From Schistosoma haematobium (taxonomy: Eukaryota; Platyhelminthes; Trematoda; Strigeidida; Schistosomatidae): a DNA stretch of 64,000 nt. Location: assembly GCF_000699445.3 (NCBI RefSeq), contig NC_067195.1:62285591-62349590 (forward strand), in the 5' to 3' direction. Position numbers and translations under genes: made by a program. Shown piece by piece: positions 34,140-46,579 of the stretch; position 1 is the stretch's first letter; each line of letters starts with the position of its first letter. The notes beneath the pieces were generated by a model. That model searched no databases and was not told the DNA's origin. It saw nothing but the letters and a program-made list of their open reading frames with translations.

Positions 34140-34515
34140 GGAAATAAGTAATTGTTCGCTAGCAGGCGGCTTGTCATTTAGATATTTCAACAAGTTATGT
34201 GTTATATTGTTTGTTTTAACACTTCATTATGCCTATTGATCTCAAAAACTATTCAGTTGCGTTTGTAAATCATTAACCAAATTTTGCCATACAAGTTACA
34301 AAAGAGACAATTCAGAGATATCGTGGTCGCTGGCAATATGCATCGAAAATAATACACATTAATCAGATGTCGATTCCTGAACTGCTAACATCTAACTGCC
34401 AACCAACCAATATTTATCGCAGAGGTCGCTCAAGAAATAAGAAAAGGAAACTTGTTGAAATATTTTATGCTGAGAATTTTACATTGTACCAAAAATATGA
34501 TATTGAATAAAGCCA
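34140..34515 (+). repeat. Family E repeat, uninterrupted
   Basis: Plus-strand copy from about gcaggcggcttgtcatttag to ttgaataaagccaataataa. The end carries an AATAAA signal and an (AAT)n tail, pointing to a retroposed 3' end. No coding capacity. Confidence 0.65.
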
Positions 34516-35238
34516 ATAATAATATAGATATCACCAATTGAAAGAGATGAAACCATTTTATTCTGTAATTTGTGATTTAACATATCTGATCAATAGAACA
34601 GAATTAGTGGCGAGAGCCATTTTGACGAAAATACATATCAGTTCTTCGTTTAGTTAGATTGTAATCAGTCATTGAAAGAATTATCCCTTAATCTGAAATT
34701 AGAACGATCAATAAAAGTTTGCTTTGTTTAACAGACAATCCTTAATTTAATTGATTTATTAGAATTGTGATGAATTTCTGGCTTTCAAATATCGCACTGT
34801 TTTGTTGAGTTGACTGTTTTACTACTGGGTTATATATACGTTCAGAAAATTCTGATCACAAGCAGTACTCTTCAAAGAATAAGTTAATTCAGTTAGATTT
34901 TATCTAAATAGAAATACTAAAAGTTCGAGAACACTCTACCTTGTCATTTTTTATGTAGAATTCCTCACTAGTGCTTACGTATTGCCTAGCCACCCTATCC
35001 TAATAGAGAATTCCAGACCCCGTGAACACTGTAATATTATTCAATTAACTGGTCCAAATTTAAATGGTTATAAATAAAAGAGCATGTAATTTTAAGTATT
35101 ATGCTTCCTGATACCTGATAAATACATGTTTGTTTGAATTCAAAGGAAGATATGATTTTACGGAAATATAAGAATGTAACACATTTATCTCATATTTATA
35201 AGAACAAATTCAACCACTATCACGATATATATATATAT
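34516..35238. other. AT-rich spacer
   Basis: Nothing recognised; a short (TA)n run lies near 35226-35242. Confidence 0.45.
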
Positions 35239-35239
35239 A

Positions 35240-35390
35240 TGTCATGAAGGGGTTTTACGGAGATTTTAGTAATATAACAGTTGAATTTATAAGCTGATTA
35301 AAGCTAGACCACCTTGGAACGAAACAGCCGTTCAGTCGCTCCAGGTTTTTCAAGATAGTCTAGCTTTAATCGATTCGTGAATTCAACTAT
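35240..35390. repeat. Short family B inverted copy joined at the hammerhead
   Basis: Minus-strand tail (ggggttttacggagatttta ... aaagctagaccacc) meets, at about 35309, the plus-strand hammerhead 3' half aacgaaacagccgttcag and then the same tail. The two tails form a palindrome of about 36 bp. The joint falls inside hammerhead stem II. Confidence 0.65.
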
Positions 35391-36112
35391 TTTGTATATT
35401 ACTAATAAAAAATATAACTTTTAACCTATTTAAGTAATGAATATTTTCCACAGAAATAATTTTAAATTATCAAAAATACTTATTCTGATCAGTGTTCTTT
35501 AACCTTTTATTCGTATATTTGTTGGACAAGTAGAATATGGTTGTCGTATATAAGTATTAGTACGAGAATAATGTTGAAAAAGTTTGCATATCCTAACTAA
35601 TTATCGTAAATACTTTAGTATTGATTGTTTGATAAAAAGTTTAAAAATATATCTCCGTAGTAAACTGTTATAATGATTTAGTATACACTACTGATGTATA
35701 CTTAAAAACAGGAATAATTAGACTATTTCCCTACATTACTGTACATTGACGAATAAGAAGCAGACATTTGATCGAACCTTTGAAGACTTTTTACTTATAT
35801 CAAAGCGTAGGCACTTTAAGAGTGGATTACACATTTTAAATTTATGATTTTTTCTTGTTCTGTTTTCCATTTACATTTAATGTAACTGTAGATAAATTGA
35901 AAAAGGAGTCACATAGCATCAGTTAATACAAAACGTATTTATCAAGATAACCTAACGGCTAAATATTCGCAGTTTTAATATATCATTATATATATGTGTC
36001 TGTGTATACATGTATTTGAATCACATTCACTTCGAAAATAAGTAGCTAGATTACTTTTGCCCACTAAAATTAATAATAATGAATGGATTTTTTTACATAT
36101 ATTTGGATATTG
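35391..36112. other. AT-rich spacer
   Basis: Nothing recognised. Confidence 0.45.
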
Positions 36113-36114
36113 AT

Positions 36115-36440
36115 TAATTTTATGACCCAAGACTCTCGTTTCGTTCTACATATGACTCGTCAGACGGAAGAACATGCATTTCAGGGTTGACATCCTTTCT
36201 GGGGTCAGAACCCATATACCTACTACAGATGTATTGAGTTGACGAGCTCCATTACGATAAAATGGGCATCCACAATTCTACCGATAGCCAACAACTATGT
36301 CAACTTATAGAAATGATCGTGGCTTGATAACGATATATAGGAGATCCTCACAAGAAGTTCATATTCTGAGGTCGACTGATTGATTGCAGTCCTAAATATC
36401 AATGCGAAAGTTCAAACAACTAGTATAAATTAATGAACTG
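36115..36440. repeat. Degraded Sm-alpha inverted pair
   Basis: Minus-strand hammerhead with core CTGACGA and GAAA still readable (around ctcgtttcgttctacatatg, 36133-36165) but a mismatched stem II. A plus-strand remnant follows (ttgacgagctccattacg), then a plus-strand X remnant (ttgattgcagtcctaaatat) to about 36440. Same layout as 27815-28290. Confidence 0.55.
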
Positions 36441-38532
36441 TTATTAAGCTATAACAAAATACTGGCATGAACTGTTAGAAAATTATTGAGGATATGACAT
36501 AAACTTAAATCGACATAATACATCATTTGACAACATAATATTATGAAACTAATCAATTAATACTGGCAAACAAATATATTTCCTTCAGATATTGATTCTA
36601 ATATGAAATATAATATAAATCTGAATTGTTATATTTTAACTATACCTGATGATTTTAGTAATTAAATGTTTTTTTTCCCACTATTTTAAAAACTAAGTCA
36701 GTTATATTTATCAATACCTAGTTTAACTAATTGAAAGTAATTTAGTTTGAATGAGTTTATTTCTTGACATGTTATCTGTAATTAGTGCATGTAATTCAGT
36801 CAAAATATCAGAAAAGTTTGTGAGTAGTAATACTGTACACTGAAGTTCACCAATCAACATGTCTATATATATATATAACCGTCTTTCTTTATCTGAAAGT
36901 TTAGGACCTAACCTGTTGCTAGAAATCTGTCTGTCAAATATCTATTGAATAGTGATTATTATCACATTTAATTCATACGAGAATGATAGATACATTATTT
37001 ATTATTGTAATTTATAAGGGGTCTATGTTTTTTTGTGGTAATATTCAATGGTTTTATAAGAATCTTTTGATTTTACCTATAATTACTGGTATATAATATT
37101 TTCAGTTAGTAACTGGCGATAATATTCACGGTCTATGAATCTTCCTGTATATGACACATAAGTTCGACATATCAGTATCTCAGCATTGATGATTTTAATG
37201 GCAATGGAATTTAATATATATCGCTTCGATTGTTCACACTAATTTCACCATAACATTATTAATACTGAAATATCAAAATATTTAAGTGACAAATTCTAAT
37301 AATTAGATAAAATCTACTTATTGATAGATTGTAGTAGCCAAAAATAATAATAAATCATAAATTTTATTTTAAATAAAAAAGACAATAACGTTATCGGTGT
37401 TGTTTAAACACTTATCGTTATTTAACCCGGGATAATCAATATGAAAATGATAGGATTTTCATACAGTGAGTACACTCCATACTTTGAACAAAGTTCTCAG
37501 TAGCAACAAGTGGAGATATTCAGAAAATTGTTATAGAGCTAACCAAAAGAAAATAATGATATTGAATAAAGAAATACAGTCTAAATTTTAATTCATTTTA
37601 AACAATAAACTCATTGATTATAGTTATAATATTGTTAAAGGAATTTTTAAATTTTTCCAAGGTTCAGTTTTTTTTCGTGTGAGAATTGCTTTGCTTTTAC
37701 TTGTTTCAGAAGAGTTTTACTGATTCATTAGTTGCCATAACTACTAGATTTGATTGTTATCTAATACTGCTTTTAACAATATTCTAAGTCTGAAATCAAT
37801 TTTGACGCCATCTACAAAATCCAACGGTAAAAAAGTTTATTTTTAACAATAATGATAATAATAGTACAATCATATGGAGCAACTTATCGCATTATTTCTC
37901 TCTTTAATGATATTATGACACTGATCACCATACCGTAAATTTTGCTTATGAGATTAAGAAAAATGATAATATACTACTGTTTGTTAAGCGTCTATCCGTA
38001 TTTTCACTTATAGAATAGTTAGAAACCCACAAAAACTAAAATACAAGTTTAAAGTATTACGTATATATGTATACGTGTGTATATGAAGTTACACATACAC
38101 ACACACGGTAATTACTAACTTCAGACACAAAAAGGCTGATGGTTAACTAGAATCCAATCTCAACTATTTTACTTCCTGAAAATTACTGGTTTTTCTACTT
38201 TAGAATATTCCCTAGTGTATATAAACAAATACAAAAATATTGTAGTAATGAATTATACTCGTGTGTTTATTATCATTATTCTGAGTCAATATTTTCATCC
38301 TTAGCATAATGAACATTTGACCGTTTACATGAGTGTTTGTTTATCACAATGGTAATAATGATGATATATAATATTAAATCAAATTATTTATTTATGCATT
38401 TTAGGTTGATATCTTCTATCTGGTATTCTATCTTTTTATTATTTTGTATTGTATAGATATCAATGTCATTTATTGTATTGTCTAATTATTATCTATTTAA
38501 TGTATACTTCATTTAAACGAAATGAATTTACC
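36441..38532. other. AT-rich non-coding stretch
   Basis: About 2.1 kb with no frame, repeat or RNA recognised. Short TA and CA microsatellite runs occur near 36864 and 38092-38106. Confidence 0.5.
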
Positions 38533-38533
38533 A

Positions 38534-38946
38534 CTATACTGATAATTAACATGTGCTCACTAGTGACTAGCTTCGTGAGGGAATCCTCGGAGTTCTAGTG
38601 AGATGCCGTGACCAGTGGAGCTAATCCGTGTCGGGTAGAGACAGGTATCTACCTCAGTACAGTGGAAGTTGGTCGCGCAATTTCGTGGATTGGTTGATGT
38701 TAGACACTAACACCATTGGATGCCGGCTCAATGGTCTAGTTGGTTAAGCGCCTGGCGCGAGACCGATAGGTCCTGGGTTCGAATCTCGCAGGGAGCGGGA
38801 TCGTGGATGCTCACTGCTGAAGAGTCCCATACTAGGACGAAACGGCCGTCCAGTGTTTCCAGGTTTCCAACGGTGGTCTAACATCAATTGATTCATGATC
38901 TCAATCAAAAACTTAACAATCTCCACAACCCCTATACTGATAATTA
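38534..38946 (+). repeat. Family B hammerhead SINE, full length, with direct repeats at both ends
   Basis: CTATACTGATAATTA is present at both ends (38534-38548 and 38932-38946). Between them lie the head (tgctcactagtgactagc), body, box A-like CGGCTCAATGG, box B GGTTCGAATCT near 38777, a hammerhead and the tail ending ctccacaacccctatactga. Because ctatactga is also the usual family B 3' end, the left repeat may be element sequence from a tandem unit rather than a target-site duplication. Confidence 0.82.
38811..38856 (+). ncRNA. Hammerhead ribozyme, type I (family B)
   Basis: Stem I CACTG/CAGTG, core CTGAAGA (38817-38823), stem II GTCC/GGAC with a 7-nt loop, GAAA at 38839-38842, self-complementary stem III around CGGCCG, cleavage triplet GTC ending at 38850. 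All core positions match. Confidence 0.87.
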
Positions 38947-40456
38947 TGTTTTTGCTGTACAGGATAAGATGATGAAGCTGATTCAGTTGAAAACATTATT
39001 CTTTATCATTGACATATATGAAAATCCCTTATATCAACTTATTATATATTGTATACATAAACATGATATGATATATTTTGAATTTTCATACTTTTTTTCT
39101 AACCTGTGTGAAAGTAATTTTTAGTTAGTTATTGTAAGTAATAGTAGTTCACATGGTAAGATTGGAATGTTTAATTGTATACCAGAGATAAGCAATTAGA
39201 AAAAAAAGTTACTTCTGTTAGTTTTCACTATTTGAGAGTGATTTTTTGCTGTCAGTTATTATTTGCTATAAATATGTACGGTATTCAATTTATTTATTGT
39301 TAATAGGTTGTTCTGGAAATGACGAATGATGTTCATAGATAGATGATCTTTTATTTGACTATCCCAGTAAAGGAATTGCGTCATTAAACTCTACTCATTC
39401 TCTCTTGATCAATTTTAAAGGCGTTCTATAATGATGGTAGATAATCTTATATTATCAACTCGCATAATTAACTTTAGATATCAACAGGCATATGACAAAT
39501 TTTGTTAGTTGATCATTAAAAGTTTATCTTTTTCATCTTGCTAGTAAAGCGTATTTTTTTATAATGAGGCAATATCATAGTAAATATAATGAGCAGTTTC
39601 AAAACAACAGCGAATTGATGTAATACTTGTAATATCTTTTTAACAAAGTCAACTACACTACAAGTATTATGCTTGTCAAATTGTGGCTGATTTTTCCTTA
39701 AAATTCATTCTTCTTGTCAAAATAAGGGAATTCCTATTGACTGTATGCTGCATCATTTTCGGTTAAGGAACATATTGTTTACTCTATTCTAATATTACTT
39801 AATGAAAATAACTTTCGTATTATATTTTACATTCAACAAATATTCTGTGTAATTTAGACATTATACTACTTGTTAGATAGAGTAACGATGTATTTATGCT
39901 AGCTTCCATATGCACAAATTAGGGTTACATTTATTGACTGACTAAATGTCTATAAACCAGATATTGTTTATTGCTAATAAAAATATTTCAGTAGTATACA
40001 ATTTTTGAGTCAGCATAAAAAAATGAAAGCATAACGATTTTGAATTTCACTTTAAAAGATGTTTTATGATATTCTTATCAAGTAACATTAGATTTATTAT
40101 GTATTCTCTGATCGATATTGACAAGAAAAACTTGTGAGCTACTGAAAAGATGTACATATATATATATATTATTTGCCCAATAGATAAAATCCAAAATATC
40201 AAACATTTCATGTTATGAATGGTTTAAATATGCATAATCAATATAGACCCTCTCTTTTCTTCTGTTAAACTTGTGGACCTAATGTGAAAATATTTGGAAA
40301 AGATGTTAGTTACAAAAATAGTTATGAGGGAATAGAACTAACTCCAGAAATCCTAGTTCTTTCGTATTTAAACACAAACCGTTTTGAAATATTTCATCTA
40401 AGAAACTGTAAGAAAATATTTTTACGAACTACAAAGATATACCGCTATAGTTAATC
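38947..40456. other. AT-rich non-coding stretch
   Basis: About 1.5 kb; nothing recognised. Confidence 0.5.
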
Positions 40457-40457
40457 A

Positions 40458-40715
40458 TGTGCACCACTGGTTTGGAGACAGGGTTTTCCAACTGCCCTTG
40501 GTGGACATAGAGTGTCCATCAATGCGGTTGAAGCGCCGGACATTCGCTTTTCGTCCTTTCAATTTCTTAAACAAAACCCTCGCCACGAGAAGGCATTGAG
40601 TAGGACTTCCCTGGTAGTGGTTTTATGCACGTAGCCATGTGAGAGCGTTTCGAGAGAGAGCTCACTCTTTCCACTCTCAGCCGTATCAGAGCATTTGGGG
40701 GTTATATCTTGTCAC
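40458..40715 (-). repeat. Family C repeat, left part only
   Basis: Reverse complement matches 1010-1185 and 14650-14860 (gtccggcgcttcaaccgcat, accaagggcagttgg, atggctacgtgcataaaac). The (AAAT)n end is missing, so this copy is 3'-truncated. Confidence 0.65.
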
Positions 40716-42428
40716 CGTTGATAACTTTCAAAACGTTATCACCGGTAACTACACCAAAGAGATCAATACCTAGACCACAAAACTTTGAATCAATTATAAC
40801 CACGTACAAACTCTTTTCTAAACCATTTATGACAACATAAATATCCTATGTTAGCTTTTAATATTTATCTTCATTTTAACTTTCATAATATACATAACAA
40901 ATGCTAGAAAGTTAGAAAACTATTGCACAATGAAACAATTGTTACTTCTTGTTTCATACTATCAAATTTATCTTTTAAGTGTTATTTTTAGAAAATGGAA
41001 TATCTCGTAAATCGTTTTAAATAAAGGAAAATAAATTGAAATCTGAACAATGTATACAATGTTTTTATTGTACTTCTAATTCATAGTAACAGTTTCCCTG
41101 TGATATTTACCTCCCCTCTCCCCCTCATAAGTATTGTATTTTTATATTAAATAAATACTTTTATGTGAAAAATATATTTTTTTTCTTCGTCATTATTTCA
41201 AATTGAAAGCACCTGTAGAATTCTATGGTAATAAAATTTACTAAATGGTTTTCTTTATCTACACTATAAGTGCTTTTTTTCTTGAAAATAAAAGCACAAT
41301 ATAATTATGGGTGATAATAAAGATAAATGATTCTCACTAATCGTTCTTTTTTCTATTCAATAGTGGGTTTGGTATTTTTCTTTGTGTGTATTTTCTTTTT
41401 CTCTATAAAATGAATTATATTTAGTTAATGATTAGACATTTAGACAATTTCATTGAAAGTATTTGAAAGATTTTATACATAGAAAGAAGAAGACAAATGG
41501 TTTTTTAATAGAATCTTTGTATTTATATATTGTGAATGGAATAAATAGTTAACTGGTCTATTTTTTTGCCACAAATAAAAGGGGATAGAAGAAAATTAAG
41601 CATTGCTCGTTTTTGTCAACTAACTCTATTGTAAATCATAGTGTATAAGAAAAAAGTGGAGATCTATATTTATCTATATATATACATATATAAAACATGG
41701 GAAAAATAAACTCTATTTCAATTTTAAAAAATGTTAATCATTTAGTTTAAAAGAAGGTAAACGTTTACATTTGAATTAAATGTAGTTGCTTTGTAGTGTA
41801 ATGTTGTATTTATTATGTTTTGCTAACATAGATTGTTCTGTTAGTATATAAACGTTTTATAGGTTTGAATCATTGTTTAATGATTCGTTAGAATCTGAAA
41901 AATAAATATCTTGACTTGTAAGTGAAGGATTATACAACTGTAGATTTGTAAATAAATAATGTAAACAAGAATGTTGGTTGTACTCTTTTACATAGATCAA
42001 AATGACAATTCAGCATCTAGTAATGGTTAATATAAGTTTCACCAGTCAGTTACAAACTAAAACATATTCAATATTTCATTTTCAAAATTATGTGAACATG
42101 ATAATTAAGTGTATTTGAACAATTAATCGTGTCATAAATGAGTGTTTACTTTGACAGGCATTTTCAGAATGATGTTTTTTGAAACAAGGTGGTTGCATAC
42201 CGTAATGTAATAAATAATGTTTCTTAGAAATTGTTACACATGCTATTTATAGTAAAAAATGTGACATGTAAACTATTCAGTGAAGCTATCTTCACCAAGA
42301 ATTTCTTCGCAAATGATGAAGATTTCGTGTGGATAAAGCAAATTTTCTTTGTACTGCAGGAACTAATACCTGACATTTCAACATTGTTCATAATGTCAAA
42401 AATGATACATATAAACTGGTATTTTAAA
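40716..42428. other. AT-rich non-coding stretch
   Basis: About 1.7 kb; nothing recognised. The 69-residue frame at 42231-42440 (lower AT bias, includes a TGT-rich start) has no known motif. Confidence 0.45.
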
Positions 42429-42432
42429 ATTT

Positions 42433-42712
42433 TTGATTGAGATCATGAACCGATTGGAAACCTGGAAGCACTGGACGGCCATTTCGTCCTATTGTGAGAC
42501 TCCACGATCTCGCTCGAGGGATTCAGACCCAGGACCTATCAGTCTCGAGAGCGAAAGTTTAACTTCTAGACCATTGTGCCGGCATCCAACGGTGTTAATG
42601 TCTAACCTCGACTCATCCACGAAATTGCACGACCATCTTCCATTGTACTTCCATTGTTCATGATCTCAATTGAAAACTCAATAATCTTCACAACCCCTAT
42701 ACTGATATTTTT
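42433..42712 (-). repeat. Family B SINE with inverted tail
   Basis: Minus strand: tail, hammerhead 3' half (ggacgaaatggccgtccagt), core first half deleted, box B remnant (gattcagacccag on plus), box A region (accattgtgccggcatcc) and body. A plus-strand tail (tgttcatgatctcaattg, cacaacccctatactgata) is joined near 42655. A TATTTTAAAATTTTT-like target duplication flanks it with one indel. Confidence 0.72.
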
Positions 42713-43492
42713 AAAATTAGAGTTTGCTCAGATCATTTAAAACAGCACTAGTATTGCTTTATCAACTGAAAAACATTTGTTTATCAACGTATTTAAAATC
42801 ACACTAACTGAATATTTCGTAGGTTAAACACCAGACAAAATGGTTACGATTTTTTACATTTGATAACTGATAAAATTAGAGATTCATTTGTTTTTCATGT
42901 AAATAATTTTATTTTAATTACCATTGAAAAAACCAAAGAAAGGAAATAATAGTGAATGACCTTGTTCTAACATTTAAGTCTATGAGAGTGTAAGCCTAAT
43001 AGGTATGGGGGAAAATATTTTAAAAATGGAATAAATATGAAATAAATTTTAGACGACACTAATAAATCTGTAAATCCAATAACATTTTCCTTTCTAATAT
43101 GTACGTCAATAAGTGAATTGGGTAATGTTGGTTTGTAAAATTCAATTATCGCCAGTAACCCTTGTACGAATATCATTGTTCTGTTAATTAAATTTAAAAA
43201 AAAGACAATGAAAATGTGAATAAATGACAAATAAAAAAGTGATATTAATGAAACTTTTGCTTACATCGATATGCTAAAGCAAAAAGAAACAGGATATTTT
43301 CTTTACACGCGATCTCAAAATCCTGTCAGTTATATTTTGTATAAAAAATGTAGTGAAGATGAATGAATTTTAAAAGTTTTAATGTAACATTTTGATAAAA
43401 ATTATAAACGTATCTAATGTTCATTACATTAGTTTAAAAAAGAGAAGTTACTCGTTCATTCAAACAACTAATATATTCTCCTCATAATACTT
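42713..43492. other. AT-rich spacer
   Basis: Nothing recognised. Confidence 0.45.
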
Positions 43493-43494
43493 GT

Positions 43495-43810
43495 CATTTA
43501 AGGCAGTATCGAAGCATTCCTCACAGACTGTACATGTGCTAATAAGAGACTGATCAATTACCGTATTGAACATCAGTGAGAAGATTCAAATAACCAATAA
43601 AAGTGAATTAAAATTCACCTCATTGCCCAAGCTAATGGCTATCTAAACTTAGTAGCTAGGTGGATAACGTGATGGCGTTTCAAGTAAACGGTACTGGGTT
43701 CAAGTCCCGGAGTGAACACCAACTCCGGTATGAAGGTTCATCCAGCTCACTAATCCCGAATAGGACGAAACGCGCGTTCTGGATTCTACTGCTAACCAAC
43801 ATCTATCTCT
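43495..43810 (+). repeat. Sm-alpha SINE, full unit, inactive ribozyme
   Basis: X block (agtatcgaagcattcctcac ... agtgaattaaaattcacc), box A-like region (taatggctatctaaact), box B ggttcaagtcc near 43697, hammerhead and trailer ctgctaaccaacatctatct. The hammerhead (43738-43785) has core CTCACTA in place of CTGACGA and cleavage triplet GTT, so it should not cleave. Confidence 0.8.
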
Positions 43811-44356
43811 GTTTACAAAGAATGTATTAGTTTTAATTTGTTTTCAAACGATAGGTTTAAATAAACAAATACATATGTAAATTATCATAAATAACACAAA
43901 AAACGTTTATGATATTTCATTACAAAAATAACATTACATAATAAGGGGTTAAATTTCTGTGTTCATTTGTAAACAACACAATAAGCACCGAAATAATACC
44001 TTTCTTATCTTAAAAACTACATTCAAACTTGAATTAATTGACAGAAGACTAATAATGATCTGCTTTCAATACATTTAATTTTAATGCTATAAATTGAACG
44101 TCTTTCATCTTATTACTTTCAAATTTGACATTTGTAATTACAGTAATAGTTTAAAATCAAAGTGTCTTTAATTTCCAATCATTTTTTTCAAAGTAACTTT
44201 CTTAAAAAGAAAAACACTGGCGAAAGTTCATAAAATAGGATTTTTTTTTTCTGGTGAATTTTATAAAACAAATTGTACAATAGACCTTTATGAGCTGATA
44301 TTTAACTTTTTATAAAATACATTGATTCAACTTGATTTAACAGAAATGTATACATT
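43811..44356. other. AT-rich spacer
   Basis: Nothing recognised. Confidence 0.45.
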
Positions 44357-44357
44357 A

Positions 44358-44815
44358 TAAGCAAAGATAGATAGCGGCTACCAGTGGAATCTAGGGTGCA
44401 TATTCCGTCCTATTTGGGACTCGTCAGCTGGATATACCTGCATCTTTGAGTTCGTGTTCACTCTGCGATTCGAACCCAGTACCATTTGCTTCAAACGTCA
44501 TCGCGTTATCCACTTGGTTAATAAGTTTGGATAGCCACTTGCCTGTGCAATGGAGTGAAGTTTAAGTTCAATTGATGTTGTTTTACTTGAATCTTCACAC
44601 TGATGTTTAAAACTTCAATTGGTCAATCTCTTGTCGGCATATGTGCATACTGTGTGTATCGCTTCGATCCATCTTCGGTTATAATACTTGTGAATTAAGG
44701 TAATATCGAGGCGATACGCACAGTATGCATATATGCCAATAAGAGACTGATCAATTGCAGTGCAGCACATCAATCGGAAGATTCAAGTAAACAATACCAA
44801 GTGAATTTAGAAATA
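44358..44815. repeat. Sm-alpha copy with 5' inversion; large X-X palindrome
   Basis: Minus strand 44358-44670: hammerhead (core CTGACGA, but GAAA reads GGAA, so disabled), box B (gattcgaacccag on plus), tRNA-like head and X. Plus strand 44675-44815: trailer ccatcttcggttataatact and X ending ataccaagtgaattt. The two X blocks (about 44570-44668 and 44700-44810) are inverted copies about 30 bp apart and can form a long hairpin. Confidence 0.78.
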
Positions 44816-45253
44816 TAATCGGTTTTAAATTAGCATACTTATCAAAATGTTTTTTATGTGTAATTATTACCTTATAGTTAGAATAATTTATCATGTAAAT
44901 TTATGGTAGTTACCATTGATTAAACACTAATTAATCTTTATAATCAATTTATTGATTTGTTTTAGTTTTGATTAAATAAGAATAGATCTTAATTGATTTA
45001 TCGATAAATTATGTGACAATATTCAATCTATACATGTTAGAACAAATCTCATAAAGAATATTAATCCTTAACATTGGAAAGTCAACATAGATATTTAATA
45101 TTCATTGTATAAGATGATTTATTGAAAATTTTCACATGACCTAAACATAACTATATTAATATCTTTTTAGTTGAATATTTGTTGATTTAGGAAAAAAAAG
45201 ATGGTATTTTTGTATGAATACGATTCCGTAGAAATATAAGTACAACAGTTCTG
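44816..45253. other. AT-rich spacer
   Basis: Nothing recognised. Confidence 0.4.
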
Positions 45254-45254
45254 G

Positions 45255-45375
45255 TTAGCGTTATTTTAGCAAGTTAGTTTTCTACGGGATGGGGTCGCTA
45301 ACCCCATGCCCAACCCTCCTCCCTTACCCGGGCTTGGGACTGGCAGTAACTCTAGAAGAGCTACAGGTGGAGTTA
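45255..45375 (-). pseudogene. RTE 5'-end fragment
   Basis: Reverse complement matches the 5' part of the RTE copy at 51400-53745 (plus-strand blocks ccctcct..ttacccgggctt and cagtaactct..agagctacagg). Only about 120 bp of the element's 5' end remains, with everything 3' missing, the opposite of usual LINE 5' truncation. Confidence 0.65.
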
Positions 45376-45611
45376 AGTGCAACAGTAAATAGTACTATTT
45401 AACATACATTTTTGAAGTACTTTATATATAGTTACTTTTTCTCCATTATATTCAGTACTACTCGATCTTCATATTCTGATCTGTTTTTGTATTGTAATGC
45501 AAAAGATTTTTACGTGTAGCGTATAAGAAAATGCAATTTATATAGAATATGATTTACTTATTTAACATAGATAAAATTTAGAGGAGGATTTTGTAATAAA
45601 TCAATTTGGTA

Positions 45612-45900
45612 TCATTATATAGGTATATCCTGGAGTTCTAGTGAGAAGTAGTGACCAGTGGAGTTCAACCAGGTCTGTTATGAGATATCTAGTGGTTAAG
45701 TGCTCGCGCGCGAAATTAGTAGGTCCTGGGTTCGAATCTCGCAGGGGGCGAGGTCGTGGATGCTCACTGCTGAGAAGTCTCACAATGGGACGAAACGGCC
45801 GTCCAGTGCTTTCAGGTTCTCAATGGTGGTCTAGCTTCAACTGACTCATGATCTTAATCATTGAAATTACTATGATATCCACAAAACCCATCTGATATTA
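45612..45900 (+). repeat. Family B SINE with internal deletion
   Basis: Head (tcctggagttctagtgagaa), a jump over part of the body, tRNA-like remnant with box B GGTTCGAATCT near 45729, hammerhead and tail (actgactcatgatc ... ccacaaaacccatctgat). The hammerhead (45763-45809) keeps stems I and II, GAAA and GTC, but the core reads CTGAGAA (G to A), which should abolish cleavage. Confidence 0.8.
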
Positions 45901-46435
45901 AAATGTATTCTTTTTATTCAGGTATAGTAATGATTATATTATCAATGAAATTGATTGATTATATATTAATTGACAAATCTGTATGACACGTAATCCATTA
46001 TTTTAATCATAGTAAGTTATTTAGCTTTGATTGATATGGATCAAAAGAATATCTGTAGTTTAATTTAAATATTCACTCAAAACACACATATATATGTAAA
46101 ACGTTAAGTTGACACAGATCATTTTAAGAATGTTCATTATTGATTGATTTGAACGGAACTTCAGTACATAGATTCATATTTAGAAAACTATTAGAATATC
46201 TATTACATGTTCATAGAAAATTTTAATAATAAAGTATATTAAGTTGTCAGTCAACAATAAATGAGAAATAAACTTCCTATATTAACGAAATTATGTAATA
46301 AAAAAGTGAATAAGGTTTTTATTTCAAGATGAATGCAAACATTAACAATAAAACCCCTACGTTACCATGATGGAATTTAATTTGATCTACGTAGTAAATT
46401 ATGATCAATTTTTTTTAAAAACTATTATATCTTCA
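45901..46435. other. AT-rich spacer
   Basis: Nothing recognised. Confidence 0.4.
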
Positions 46436-46436
46436 T

Positions 46437-46579
46437 AAATAGTATATTTGTTATATCCCAATGAGTAGAAAAACTTTTTTAATGGTTATTTATTCTCTGA
46501 AGAAGTGACTTACACTAAGTGACGAAACGTCAGAAAATCTAATTTTTCTACTCATTGGGATATTACAAATATACTATTT
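46437..46579. repeat. Inverted repeat of 39-bp arms around a PLE-type hammerhead
   Basis: Arms 46437-46475 and 46541-46579 (atatcccaatgagtagaaaa and its complement) differ at only a few positions. The 65-bp centre holds the ribozyme. PLEs are known to carry type I hammerheads in their terminal repeats, and this lies 0.5 kb upstream of a PLE nuclease remnant on the same strand. Confidence 0.75.
46490..46540 (+). ncRNA. Hammerhead-like ribozyme of Penelope type
   Basis: Stem I TTCT/AGAA (46493-46496 with 46532-46535), core CTGAAGA (46497-46503), stem II with inner helix ACTTA/TAAGT around CAC, GAAA at 46524-46527, minimal stem III, cleavage triplet GTC ending 46531. One extra A precedes stem II and one stem II pair is mismatched, so it may be weakened. 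Confidence 0.6.
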
